The translations under genes were made by a program, and so were the position numbers. 64,000 bases of DNA from the NCBI GenBank assembly GCA_036006525.1, contig DASYPP010000040.1, forward strand, positions 109,859 through 173,858. Direction: 5' to 3'. The notes beneath the pieces are model-generated. The model was not told where the DNA came from, searched no databases, and saw only the letters and a program-made list of their open reading frames with translations. The stretch is from DASYPP01 sp036006525 (GTDB lineage Bacteria > Gemmatimonadota > Gemmatimonadetes > Gemmatimonadales > GWC2-71-9). This document shows, in pieces, positions 33,746 through 42,997 of the stretch (its first letter is position 1; every line of letters starts with the position of its first letter).

Positions 33746-36700
33746 ATGTACAGGAAACTGGCTCTTCTTCTAGCGTTCTCCACGGCCTTGCCGGCCGTCG
33801 CGTCTGCCCAGTACTTCGGCCAGAACAAGGTTCAGTACAAGACCTTCGATTTCCAGATCATCCAGACCGAGCACTTCGACGTGTATTTCTACCCCCGGGA
33901 GCGTGAGGCGGCGATGGATGCGGCCCGGATGGCGGAACGGTCTTACGCCCGGCTTTCCCGGGTACTCAACCACGAGTTCCACGAGCGCAAACCGATCATC
34001 CTCTACGCATCGCACTCCGATTTCCAGCAGACCAACGCGACGTCAGGCGAGGTGAGTGAAGGCACCGGTGGCTTCACCGACTTTCTGAAGCACCGGAACA
34101 TCCTGCCCTTCACCGGAGACTATTCCGAGTTTGAGCACGTGATGACCCACGAAATGGTCCACCAGTTCCAGTACGATACCTGGGCACGGGGCCGGGCCGG
34201 CGCCGGGATCCAGACCATCATCGCGGTGAACCCGCCGCTCTGGTTCGTGGAGGGAATGGCGGAGTATCTCTCCAAGGGCGGCATCGACGCGAATACCGCG
34301 ATGTGGTTGCGCGACGCGGCGCTGGAAGGAACGCTGCCGACCATCGACCAGATGGAGAACGACCCCCGGATCTTCCCCTATCGCTACGGCGAGGCCCTGA
34401 TGGCCTACATCGGTGAGCGTTGGGGCGACGAAGCGATCGGGGCCATCCTTCAGGGCAGCCTGAGCGGCAGCCTCGAAGGCTCCTTCCGGCGAGTGCTGGG
34501 ACTCGGATTTGACGAGCTCTCCAACCAGTGGAGGGACGCGGTCCAGAAGCGCTACCTGCCCGAAATCGGCAACCGGGTTCGCGCCAGCGCGTTCGCCAAA
34601 CCGGTCCTGACCCGGAAGCTTTCCGATGGGACCCTCCACCTGGCACCGGCCCTGTCGCCGGACGGGAGCCAGATCGCCTATTTCAGCGAGAAAGATTTCT
34701 ACTTCGTCGACCTGTACCTCGCCGATGCCAACACTGGCCGGGTCAAGCGGCGGATTCTAAAGTCGTCCTTCAGCCCGAACTACGAGACCTTCCGCTTCAT
34801 CAATTCCGGCGTGGCCTGGTCCCCGGACGGCCGCTACCTGGCGCTGACCGCCAAGAAGGGCCCCAAGGACGACCTGGTCATCGTCGATGTCGCGCGGCAC
34901 CATGAGGTCAAGCGCATCAGCATTGACCTGAACGGGATGACCACGCCGGCCTGGAGCCCGGACGGAAAGCAACTGGTCTTCACCGGGTACGACGGCGGAA
35001 TTTCCGACCTGTACGTGGTCAACGCCGACGGGACCGGCTTCCGCAAGCTCACCAACGACCGGAACGCGGACCTCCACCCGGTCTGGTCGCCGGACGGCAA
35101 GACGATCGCCTTCGCGACCGACCGCGGGCCGGCGACGGATTTTCAGGCCCTCACGTTCAGCAACATGCGGATCGCGCTCTACCACCTGGACGACGGCTCG
35201 ATCGAGATGCTCGACCACATGGAGGCCGGCCGCAACTCGAGCCCCCAGTTCTCGCCCGACGGCAAGACCATCGCGTTCGTCTCCGATCGCAACCTGGTCT
35301 CGAACATCTACCTGTATGACCTGACCGACCGGAGCCTGTATCAGCTGACCAACCTGTTCACCGGTGTCCAGGGCATTACGCCGCTTTCCCCGGCGATTTC
35401 CTGGGCCCGGAACGCCGATCGCCTCGCGTTCGTGTACTACGAAAATGAGATGTACGATGTGTACTCGGTGGACAACCCGCGGGCGCTGCGTAAGCCGTAT
35501 AACGAGCAGCTCCAGCAGGGGAACCAGCAGATCGCGCTGATCGGGAACCACCCGGCGGAGGTGCATCCCGATTCCCAGGTGGCCCAGCCGACCAGCGGGG
35601 CGGTTCGCGAAGGCGGTTCGATTTACCGGACCGAGAACGGATTCCGCGAGTCGGGCCAGGCCCGGGCCGATTCCACGGTCCCACCGCCGGTTTCCATTGC
35701 CCAGTTGCTGGACTCGGTGCGCATGGCGTTGCCGGACACCTCGGAATTCACCATCAAGAAAGCCCGCACCAGGTTTACACCGGACTACGTGGCGCGGCCG
35801 ACGGTGGGCTACTCGAGGGATACCTTCGGCCGGGGCTTCTTCGGCGGCACCGCGATTTCGCTGAGCGACATGCTGGGGGACCACACCCTGCTCTTCACCG
35901 GCTACGTGAACGGGTCTCTGGCCGAGTCCCAGATTGAGGCTGTCTACATCAACCTGGCTCATCGGATCAACTGGGCGGTTGGCGCGGGCCAGGAACCGTA
36001 TTTCTACCGCGAGGCCACCGAGATCCGGCAGGCGACAACCGGTACCGAGGATACTCTCGTCACCAATGTCCGTCGGCTGATTCTCCGCAGCGCGTTCGCG
36101 GAGGGATACTATCCACTCAATCGCTTCCGCCGGATCGAGGCGGGGCTCCGGGTAGCCAATGTCAGCGATGACCGCCTGAGCCTGGTCGAGCCCTTCGATG
36201 GTCTCACCGGGCTGCGCACCGCGGATCCCAAGATTCGCACCCAGGACCTGGGCAGCTCCAACTACGTCCAGCCGTCGTTGGCGCTGGTCTTCGACAATTC
36301 GTTGAACGGGTACGTCGGACCCTTCTTCGGCAAGCGCTACCGGCTGTCCCTCGCCCAGAGCGTGGGCACCTGGACATTTACCACCGCGACCGCCGACTAT
36401 CGCCGGTATGACAAGCTGGTGGGGCCCATCGTACTGGCTACCCGGGGACTCTACTTCGGGAGGATCGGCCGGGACGCGGACCAGTTCCAGGTCTACCTCG
36501 GCAGCACCGACCTGATCCGTGGCAACACCTCAGGATCCTACTTCCGCAATGAGTGCAAGAACTCCCAGGATCTGGGGACTCTGACCGGGTGCGGTGCGCT
36601 GGACCGACTGATCGGAACCCAGATCGCCGTATTCAACGCCGAGGTACGGTTCCCGGTGCTTAATTCGCAGCTGTTTCACTGGCTTCCGCTGGGATTCCCC

Positions 36701-36940
36701 CCGGTGGAAGGCGCCCTGTTCTACGACGCCGGCGTGGCCTGGAACGAGAACAGCCGGGTCCGGCTGGACGGCGACACCCATGGCGATCCGCTCAAGAACC
36801 GGATTCCCCTGCAGTCGTTCGGGGCGTCGCTCAGGACGAACCTGTTCAACTTCGTGATCCTGCGCCTGGACTATGCCCGGCCGATTCGCCGGCCTGGAGT
36901 TGGCGGGCTCTGGACCATCAGCCTGGGACCGACGTTCTAA
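33746..36940 (+). CDS. Exported gluzincin-type metallopeptidase fused to TolB-like propeller and outer-membrane beta-barrel
   Basis: 1064 aa with a signal peptide (cleavage after ASA-Q). Residues 120-175 hold H135-E-M-V-H139 and E169 (WFVEGMAEY), the peptidase MA/gluzincin Zn site. Residues about 295-560 form a TolB-like WD40/PD40 propeller (SPDGSQIAYFS, WSPDGRYLAL, WSPDGKTIAFAT). Residues about 685-1064 are alternating aromatic strands ending in Phe, like a surface-antigen/BamA-type barrel (FYDAGVAWNEN, LRLDYARPIRRP). So a catalytic propeller seems tethered to the outer membrane. It follows rsfS after 17 bases and ends in the hairpin at 36941-37024. Confidence 0.8.
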   Translation: MYRKLALLLAFSTALPAVASAQYFGQNKVQYKTFDFQIIQTEHFDVYFYPREREAAMDAARMAERSYARLSRVLNHEFHERKPIILYASHSDFQQTNATSGEVSEGTGGFTDFLKHRNILPFTGDYSEFEHVMTHEMVHQFQYDTWARGRAGAGIQTIIAVNPPLWFVEGMAEYLSKGGIDANTAMWLRDAALEGTLPTIDQMENDPRIFPYRYGEALMAYIGERWGDEAIGAILQGSLSGSLEGSFRRVLGLGFDELSNQWRDAVQKRYLPEIGNRVRASAFAKPVLTRKLSDGTLHLAPALSPDGSQIAYFSEKDFYFVDLYLADANTGRVKRRILKSSFSPNYETFRFINSGVAWSPDGRYLALTAKKGPKDDLVIVDVARHHEVKRISIDLNGMTTPAWSPDGKQLVFTGYDGGISDLYVVNADGTGFRKLTNDRNADLHPVWSPDGKTIAFATDRGPATDFQALTFSNMRIALYHLDDGSIEMLDHMEAGRNSSPQFSPDGKTIAFVSDRNLVSNIYLYDLTDRSLYQLTNLFTGVQGITPLSPAISWARNADRLAFVYYENEMYDVYSVDNPRALRKPYNEQLQQGNQQIALIGNHPAEVHPDSQVAQPTSGAVREGGSIYRTENGFRESGQARADSTVPPPVSIAQLLDSVRMALPDTSEFTIKKARTRFTPDYVARPTVGYSRDTFGRGFFGGTAISLSDMLGDHTLLFTGYVNGSLAESQIEAVYINLAHRINWAVGAGQEPYFYREATEIRQATTGTEDTLVTNVRRLILRSAFAEGYYPLNRFRRIEAGLRVANVSDDRLSLVEPFDGLTGLRTADPKIRTQDLGSSNYVQPSLALVFDNSLNGYVGPFFGKRYRLSLAQSVGTWTFTTATADYRRYDKLVGPIVLATRGLYFGRIGRDADQFQVYLGSTDLIRGNTSGSYFRNECKNSQDLGTLTGCGALDRLIGTQIAVFNAEVRFPVLNSQLFHWLPLGFPPVEGALFYDAGVAWNENSRVRLDGDTHGDPLKNRIPLQSFGASLRTNLFNFVILRLDYARPIRRPGVGGLWTISLGPTF

Positions 36941-37024
36941 AAACGGTACTGGGTGCTGGGTATTGCGTACTGGGATAGCAGGGACTACCTCCAGTATGCA
37001 GTACCTGACACCCAGTACCTTTTC
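36941..37024 (+). terminator. Word-repeat inverted repeat with T-run (GTACTGGG words)
   Basis: The left arm 36945-36974 (GGTACTGGGTG..., GTACTGGG words) pairs with the right arm 36990-37019 with roughly six mismatches over 30 bases. It starts 4 bases after the TAA and ends in CCTTTTCTTCT, a good intrinsic terminator. It is the clearest of the four word-repeat hairpins. Confidence 0.7.
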
Positions 37025-37065
37025 TTCTGCCTAGAAGTCCCCGCAATTGTTTGCTATCTTTGGTC

Positions 37066-38442
37066 GTGCAGCATCCCCGCCTTCGTCGCGGCGCCTTGCT
37101 GGCGCTGGTTTTCTTCTCCTGCACCGACTCTCCTGGCCCCGGTGGGCTCGCGTTGTCGAACGCGTCGCCACCCGCCAGCCTCCTGCGGTTTCCCCGCGAG
37201 GGCGGCGCCGCGTCCGTTTACCGGCTACCTCGGCTCCAACCCGCCGATTGGCCCAGTAACGGAGCGTTTCCTCCCCTCCAGCGCGCCCTGGGAGCCGACC
37301 TGGACCAGCGTCTGGTCTTTGCCGCGGGCGCCGACAACCAGATCGTCGCGCTGGACTTGGAAAACGGGAAGGTACGGTCCTACCTCGCGGCGGTGCGCAG
37401 CACCATCATCGGCCCCGATGGCGTGCTGTACACCGTGGACGACAGCAACCAGGTCACCCAGATCGTCCGCCGGACCCCGACCAGGTTCCCGGACCGGCTA
37501 CCGGCTCGGCCCCGAGATCTTTTCGGCACACTGAACGATGAGCTCCTCGCGATCATCCCGGGCAGCAACGAGAGCCAGCTCATCGTCCTGAGCCCGGACC
37601 AGCCGGTAGAGAAGTTTACCCTCCCGCCTGGCCAGGCTGCCGCTACCATGTGGGGAGACCTGGTGGCCGTCGCGGCGGATACCGCCGTGGTGCTCTTCGC
37701 CCCCCATGTGGAACCGCCACTCCGCTCCCTTCGGGTCAATGGCCATGCCCAGGCCGTGGTCTTTTCGGCCTCCGGCCACCGGCTCTACGTGGCCCGGAGC
37801 GAAGGCGGTCTGTTGGAAATCGATCGCTTCTCGGACAAGGTACTCAGGACGATCGACCTTCCGGGGCTCGCCGGCGCAATGCGGCCCGACCCCTACGGCC
37901 GCTGGCTGCTGGTCCGTCCAGTCGGCGCCGACTCGGCCTGGGTGGTCGACTTGAGCAGCGGCTCCTACCGGACGGCGTTCGCCACGGGATGGACCAGCGA
38001 TCTGCCGGTGGTGGCCGCCGGTTCCCTCCTGCTGCTCAAGCAGGGGAACGACGTCGTTGCGCACGACCTTGCTGCCGACGGCTTGCCGGAAACCGGAAGG
38101 GTCGCCGGGGGTGCCAGCGATCTCTGGCTCCCGATCGCATGGACCCCCGAGCGGGGCACCCGTTTGCCGGTCCAGGCCGATACCGCGCTCCCGGTGGCCG
38201 CCGACTCCACGCCGTCGTCCCGGGTTTACCTCCAGGTCAGCAGCTCGCAGAATCCCGACTGGGCCGGCGACCTGGCGCAGAAGCTCAAGGAGGCCGGCCT
38301 GCCGGCCTCGGTCCTGAATCCCCATCGCGAAGGCGACCCCTATCGCGTCGTCCTGGGGCCCTACGAATCCCGTGAAACGGCTGAAGCCGCCGGCCGCAAA
38401 CTCGGCCGACCCTTTTTCATCTATCAACCGGACCAGCAATGA
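37066..38442 (+). CDS. SPOR-domain lipoprotein with beta-propeller-like middle
   Basis: About 458 aa. The signal ends in F-F-S-C (lipobox). The middle is propeller-like (repeats such as GVLYTVDDSNQVTQIV and RLYVARSEGGLLEIDR). The C-terminal SPOR domain (RVYLQVSSSQNPDWAGDLAQ... PYRVVLGPYESRETAEAAG) binds denuded glycan strands at the septum. The start is taken as GTG 37066; a TATCTTTG box lies at 37055-37062, so the mRNA may be leaderless. Its stop overlaps smc (ATGA), a link of septum-binding lipoprotein and chromosome segregation. Confidence 0.75.
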   Translation: MQHPRLRRGALLALVFFSCTDSPGPGGLALSNASPPASLLRFPREGGAASVYRLPRLQPADWPSNGAFPPLQRALGADLDQRLVFAAGADNQIVALDLENGKVRSYLAAVRSTIIGPDGVLYTVDDSNQVTQIVRRTPTRFPDRLPARPRDLFGTLNDELLAIIPGSNESQLIVLSPDQPVEKFTLPPGQAAATMWGDLVAVAADTAVVLFAPHVEPPLRSLRVNGHAQAVVFSASGHRLYVARSEGGLLEIDRFSDKVLRTIDLPGLAGAMRPDPYGRWLLVRPVGADSAWVVDLSSGSYRTAFATGWTSDLPVVAAGSLLLLKQGNDVVAHDLAADGLPETGRVAGGASDLWLPIAWTPERGTRLPVQADTALPVAADSTPSSRVYLQVSSSQNPDWAGDLAQKLKEAGLPASVLNPHREGDPYRVVLGPYESRETAEAAGRKLGRPFFIYQPDQQ

Positions 38443-41400
38443 AGCTGACCAGGATCGAGCTCACCGGTTTCAAGTCGTTTGCCGACTCCGTCACCCTGCA
38501 CTTCGAAGAAGGCGTCACCGCGATCGTCGGCCCCAATGGCTGCGGAAAGTCGAACGTTTCCGACGCGGTGCGCTGGGTGCTGGGTGAACAATCGGCCCGG
38601 CTGCTTCGAGGCAGCAAGATGGAAGACGTGATCTTCCAGGGCGCCGCCACCCGCCGGCCGGTGAACCTGACCGAGGTATCGCTCTACCTGGACAACAGCG
38701 ATGGCGACCTTCCGATTGCGTACCAGGAAGTCGTCATCACCCGCCGGCTCTCCCGTTCGGGCCAGAGTGACTATCTCCTCAACCGGGCCCCAACCCGTCT
38801 CCGCGACATCCAGGACCTGCTCCGCGGCACCGGCCTTGGCAGCGATGCCGGTGTGGTGATCGAAGCCAAGATGATCGACCTCCTGTTGTCGGACCGGGCG
38901 GAAGAGCGGCGATCGCTGTTCGAGGAGGCCGCCGGCATCGGCCTCTACCGCGATCGCAAGGAGAACACCGAGCGGCGGCTGGAGGAGACCGCGCAGGACC
39001 TCCAGCGGGTGGAAGACCTGATCGCGGAGGTGCAATCGCAGATCCGGAGCCTGGCCCGGCAGCGCGGCAAGGCGGAGCGGTACTACAAGCTCAACGAAGA
39101 GAAGTTTGCCGTGCAGCTCACCCTGGCGCGCCGGCTCCTGGAAGAGATCGACACCGAGATGATCACCATTCGGAGCCGCCGGGAAACCCTGGCTCACGAT
39201 CTCCCCCAGATGCGGGAGACCCTCGGGCAGTCGGAGCAGGAGCGGGAGACGGCCTCCCGGTCCCGTGCCGGGCTCGAAGCCCAGCGCACCGACATCGCCC
39301 GCCGGCTGGGCGCCGTCCGGGTCGACCTCGGGAAGCTGGATGGCGACCTGGCGCTCGCCGCCGAACGGCTGGGCAACGCATCCGCCCGCCGGGTCCGGGC
39401 CGCGGATGAACGGGGCCAGTTGGCGACACGCTCACTCCAGGCCGCGCGGGAACGGGAGATTGCGGAGGAGGAACGCGGTAACGCCCTGGCCGAACAGGCC
39501 AGGATTCAATCCGAGTTGACCGGCCGGTCCGCGGCGGAGGACTTCGTTCGCCAACGGCTCACCGAAAAGCGCACCGCGCTGCGCGGGAATGAAGAAGAAC
39601 TGCAACGCCACGCCCAGACCCTTCGTTCGCTGGAAGGCGAACGGGCGGCCCTGGAGAGCGACCTCGCGTCGTTGCGGGAACGGGAATCCCAGCTTGGCGC
39701 CCGGCGCAGCGCACTGCAAAACGAGCTCGAATCGTCCCGGGCCCGGCACCAGGAGGCCGAATCGGTCGCTGAACAACGCACCGCCGAGGCTCGCCACGCC
39801 AGCCAGGACGCCGAGCGCAATCGGCACCAGGTCGCGGAGCTGCGCCGCGAGGAGGCCCTGAACCGTGCCACGCTCAGGGAAGCCGAAGAGTTGGTTGCCC
39901 AGCTGGCCGCCCGCCGCCAGGCTCTCGAGGACCTGGAGCGAGATCGCGTGGGGTTGGCCCCAGGTGCCGCGGCCCTTCTCGCCGCCCGGGATCAGTTCGG
40001 CGGGTCCATCCTGGGTCCCTTGAGTGATTTCATCGATACCGGCAGGGCCGACGCCGAGCTGGCCGAGCGGCTGCTCGGCGATTGGGTCCACGCGGTGTTG
40101 GTCCGCGACACCGATGCGATTCCGGCGATTCAGCGCTGGCATGCGGCCCAGCAGCCCGGCGCGGTGGCGCTGCTCCCGGTATCCCCCGGCCCCACCATTT
40201 CAAGCCAGGATGATCCGCTCCAGGAGCGGCTGCTGGCCCGCGGACCCGCTGAACGCTGGGTCCGGGCGCTGTTGAGCGGTTCCGAGGTGCTCGAGACCGG
40301 GGGCCGAATGCTTCGCCGGGCCAATGGAGCCATCCTCCTGGCCGGTGCACCCGCGCCATCCGGTCCGCTTCGTCGGCGCGCCGACATCCAGGAACTCACC
40401 ACCGAGCTGGCCCGGGCGCGAAGCCGCTTGGCCGAGGCCGAAGGCACACTGCAGCGCACGATGCGGCAACTGGGAGAAGCTGAAACTGCCCTGGAACGAG
40501 CGACTCTCGGGGCCGATCTCGCCCGCGAAGCAGAGCGCCAGGGACTAGCGGCCCGCGATGATGCGGCCCGGCTGGTCGCTAATCTGGCGCGGGAGCACGG
40601 CGAATCGGAATCCCAGCATCAGAGCCTGGTCGACCGGATTGGGCGCTCCGAACTGCGCATGACCGAAATCAACGCCGCGCTCACCGAAGGTGATTTGGGC
40701 CGCGCCCGGCTGGAAGAAAACCTGGGAACCATCCGCGCCCATCTGGCCGAGTTCGAAGTCGAGCAGGAGAGCGCTCGGGAGACCCGGGTGCGCTGGCAGG
40801 TCCAGGAAGCCCACGTCGCGGCCCGAGTGCAGGCCGCGACCGAGCGGCTGGAGCGGGCCTCGAACGTGGGCCGGGAGGCCGAGCAGCTGACCCTCCAATT
40901 AACCAGCGAGCTGGATCAGCTCGACGCCGACACGGCCACTGTCACAGCGCAGCAGCTCCAGTGGCAGGAGCAGCGCTCCGAGCGCCGTATTGCCCTGCTG
41001 GAACTGGAAGCCGCGTCGGCCGATGTTGAACTGGAGCTGGCGGCCGCCGAAGACACGTTGCTCACCGCGGAAGCGGACCTCGCCTCCTATCGCAACCGGC
41101 TGGAGAGCATGGGAGAGGAGTACCACCGGTTAGAGCTGCAGGTGACGGAAGAAGGGGCCCGCAAACGCTCGATCATCGAGCGGGTCGAGGCCGAATGGAA
41201 AAAACCGATTGACCTGCTGCTGGAAGAGGCCCCGGTGCTCGACCTCGACCGGGAGTCGCTGGAGAACGAAGCGGCGCGTATTGTCACCGGCCTGGAGCAG
41301 ATCGGCCCGATCAATCCGCTCGCCGTCGAGGAGCACGCCGAGGAAAGCAAGCGGCTCGATTTTCTCACCACCCAACGCGACGATCTCGTCGCGGGGCGCC

Positions 41401-41909
41401 AGTCACTGCAGCAGGCGATCCGGGAGATCGACGGCACCGCACGCACCATGTTCCTGGACACCTTCAACGCCGTACAGGCCAACTTCCTGCACGTCTTTCA
41501 GACTCTCTTCGGCGGCGGCGAGTGCGATCTCCGGCTGGCCAACCCGGATGAGCCGCTGGAGAGCGAGATCGACATCCATGCCGCGCCCCGCGGCAAGCGC
41601 ACCCAGCGGATTCATCTGCTCTCCTCCGGCGAGCGCACCCTGGTGGCGGTTTCGCTTCTCTTCAGTATTTACCTCACCAAGCCCAGCCCCTTCTGCCTCA
41701 TGGATGAAGTGGACGCACCGCTGGACGACGCTAACGTCGGCCGCTTCACCCGGCTGCTGGACGAGTTCAAGAAGACCACCCAGTTCATCGTCATCACCCA
41801 CAATCCGCGCACCATGCAGGCGGCGGATGCGGTGTACGGCGTGACGATGCAGGAACCCGGCGTCTCCACCATCGTTGGCGTTCGTCTGGGCGAGCGCGAG
41901 CCGGTCTAG
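38439..41909 (+). CDS. smc: Chromosome segregation protein SMC
   Basis: 1156 aa, normal. Walker A GPNGCGKS (31-38), QSARLLRG, hinge around 500-640 flanked by long heptad coiled coils, and the C-terminal ATPase head with LSSGE (1061-1065) and LMDEVDAPLDD (Walker B, near 1090). It forms condensin with ScpA and ScpB, which are not in this window. The gene is translationally coupled to the SPOR lipoprotein (ATGA). Confidence 0.97.
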   Translation: MKLTRIELTGFKSFADSVTLHFEEGVTAIVGPNGCGKSNVSDAVRWVLGEQSARLLRGSKMEDVIFQGAATRRPVNLTEVSLYLDNSDGDLPIAYQEVVITRRLSRSGQSDYLLNRAPTRLRDIQDLLRGTGLGSDAGVVIEAKMIDLLLSDRAEERRSLFEEAAGIGLYRDRKENTERRLEETAQDLQRVEDLIAEVQSQIRSLARQRGKAERYYKLNEEKFAVQLTLARRLLEEIDTEMITIRSRRETLAHDLPQMRETLGQSEQERETASRSRAGLEAQRTDIARRLGAVRVDLGKLDGDLALAAERLGNASARRVRAADERGQLATRSLQAAREREIAEEERGNALAEQARIQSELTGRSAAEDFVRQRLTEKRTALRGNEEELQRHAQTLRSLEGERAALESDLASLRERESQLGARRSALQNELESSRARHQEAESVAEQRTAEARHASQDAERNRHQVAELRREEALNRATLREAEELVAQLAARRQALEDLERDRVGLAPGAAALLAARDQFGGSILGPLSDFIDTGRADAELAERLLGDWVHAVLVRDTDAIPAIQRWHAAQQPGAVALLPVSPGPTISSQDDPLQERLLARGPAERWVRALLSGSEVLETGGRMLRRANGAILLAGAPAPSGPLRRRADIQELTTELARARSRLAEAEGTLQRTMRQLGEAETALERATLGADLAREAERQGLAARDDAARLVANLAREHGESESQHQSLVDRIGRSELRMTEINAALTEGDLGRARLEENLGTIRAHLAEFEVEQESARETRVRWQVQEAHVAARVQAATERLERASNVGREAEQLTLQLTSELDQLDADTATVTAQQLQWQEQRSERRIALLELEAASADVELELAAAEDTLLTAEADLASYRNRLESMGEEYHRLELQVTEEGARKRSIIERVEAEWKKPIDLLLEEAPVLDLDRESLENEAARIVTGLEQIGPINPLAVEEHAEESKRLDFLTTQRDDLVAGRQSLQQAIREIDGTARTMFLDTFNAVQANFLHVFQTLFGGGECDLRLANPDEPLESEIDIHAAPRGKRTQRIHLLSSGERTLVAVSLLFSIYLTKPSPFCLMDEVDAPLDDANVGRFTRLLDEFKKTTQFIVITHNPRTMQAADAVYGVTMQEPGVSTIVGVRLGEREPV

Positions 41910-41919
41910 TCCCGCCAAG

Positions 41920-41948
41920 TTGGCTTTCAGGTCAGGCACCGTTAGCCT
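41920..41948 (+). promoter_or_regulatory. Possible promoter of the DAHP synthase gene, leaderless
   Basis: TTGGCT at 41920-41925, a 17-base spacer and TAGCCT at 41943-41948. The start would fall on the ATG at 41955. The -10 is a weak match, so confidence is low. Confidence 0.35.
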
Positions 41949-41954
41949 TCGGAT

Positions 41955-42995
41955 ATGCTCATCGTCATGAAAAATGACGCTCCACCCGCCGATATTCAGC
42001 GGGTGGTGGCCGTTATTGAGGAGATGGGGTTCCAGGCCCGTCCCATGCCGGGACGCCAGCGGACTACCATTGGCGTGATTGGCAACGAGGGGCCGGTGGA
42101 CGCCTCTCGGGTGCTGGGATTGCCCGGGGTGCGCGAGGTGATCCCGGTCACCCAGCCGTACAAGCAGGTATCGCGGGAATGGAAGTCGGAGTCCACGGTG
42201 ATCCGCCTCGCCGGCGGTCTCGCCATCGGCGGGGACGAGGTCGTCGTCATGGCGGGGCCCTGCTCGGTAGAGTCCGAATCCCAGATCATCGCGGCCGCCC
42301 ATGCCGTGCGGGAGGCCGGTGCGACGATTCTTCGGGCTGGTGCATTCAAGCCTCGAAGCTCCCCCTATTCGTTCCAGGGCCTGGGCAAGGCCGGTCTGAA
42401 ATTGCTGGCCCGGGCCCGGGAAGAGAGCGGGCTCCTGGTGGTAACCGAGGCGATGGATCCCGAGTCGGTCAATGAAGTCGCCGAGGTCGCCGACATCATC
42501 CAGGTCGGTGCCCGGAACATGCAGAACTACTCCTTGCTCAAGAAGGCAGGCCGGGCCGGCAAGCCGGTGCTGCTGAAGCGCGGAATGGCCGCCACCATCC
42601 AGGAGTTATTGCTGTCGGCCGAATACATCCTGGCCGAAGGGAATCCCGATGTCATCCTGTGCGAACGCGGTATTCGGGGCTTCGACAGTACGACCCGCAA
42701 CCTGTTCGACCTGACCGCGATTCCCGTCGTCCATGCCACCTCGCACCTCCCCATCATCGCGGACCCGAGCCATGGAACCGGGCACCGGGACATGGTGATT
42801 CCCATGGCCCGGGCTGCCGTGGCGGCCGGCGCGGATGGGCTGCTGGTCGAGGTTCATCCCACACCGGATCGCGCGCTTTCTGACGGCGCGCAGAGCCTCT
42901 ATCCGGAACAGTTCGACAAAATGATGCGGGAGATCCGGCACATTGCCGACGCAATCGGACGACGGATCGCGGAGCCCGCTGAATTAGGAGCGTAG
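41955..42995 (+). CDS. aroF: 3-deoxy-7-phosphoheptulonate synthase (DAHP synthase, type I-beta)
   Basis: 346 aa. An N-terminal ferredoxin-like/ACT-type domain (1-70) precedes the TIM barrel (75-346), as in the Thermotoga-type enzyme. Blocks seen: VMAGPCSVESESQI, GAFKPRSSPYSFQGLG, LLKRGMAATIQELL, CERGIRGFDSTTRNLFDL and PSHGTGHRDMVIPMARAA. It condenses PEP and erythrose 4-phosphate, the first step to chorismate. The ACT-like domain is the usual feedback site for aromatic amino acids. No Shine-Dalgarno before the ATG. Confidence 0.95.
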   Translation: MLIVMKNDAPPADIQRVVAVIEEMGFQARPMPGRQRTTIGVIGNEGPVDASRVLGLPGVREVIPVTQPYKQVSREWKSESTVIRLAGGLAIGGDEVVVMAGPCSVESESQIIAAAHAVREAGATILRAGAFKPRSSPYSFQGLGKAGLKLLARAREESGLLVVTEAMDPESVNEVAEVADIIQVGARNMQNYSLLKKAGRAGKPVLLKRGMAATIQELLLSAEYILAEGNPDVILCERGIRGFDSTTRNLFDLTAIPVVHATSHLPIIADPSHGTGHRDMVIPMARAAVAAGADGLLVEVHPTPDRALSDGAQSLYPEQFDKMMREIRHIADAIGRRIAEPAELGA

Positions 42996-42997
42996 GA

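Noticed and set aside
34757..35962. A 401-codon minus-strand frame in the propeller region
   Set aside because: It is a shadow of the propeller repeats in the 1064-aa protein; composition and lack of motifs fit antisense.
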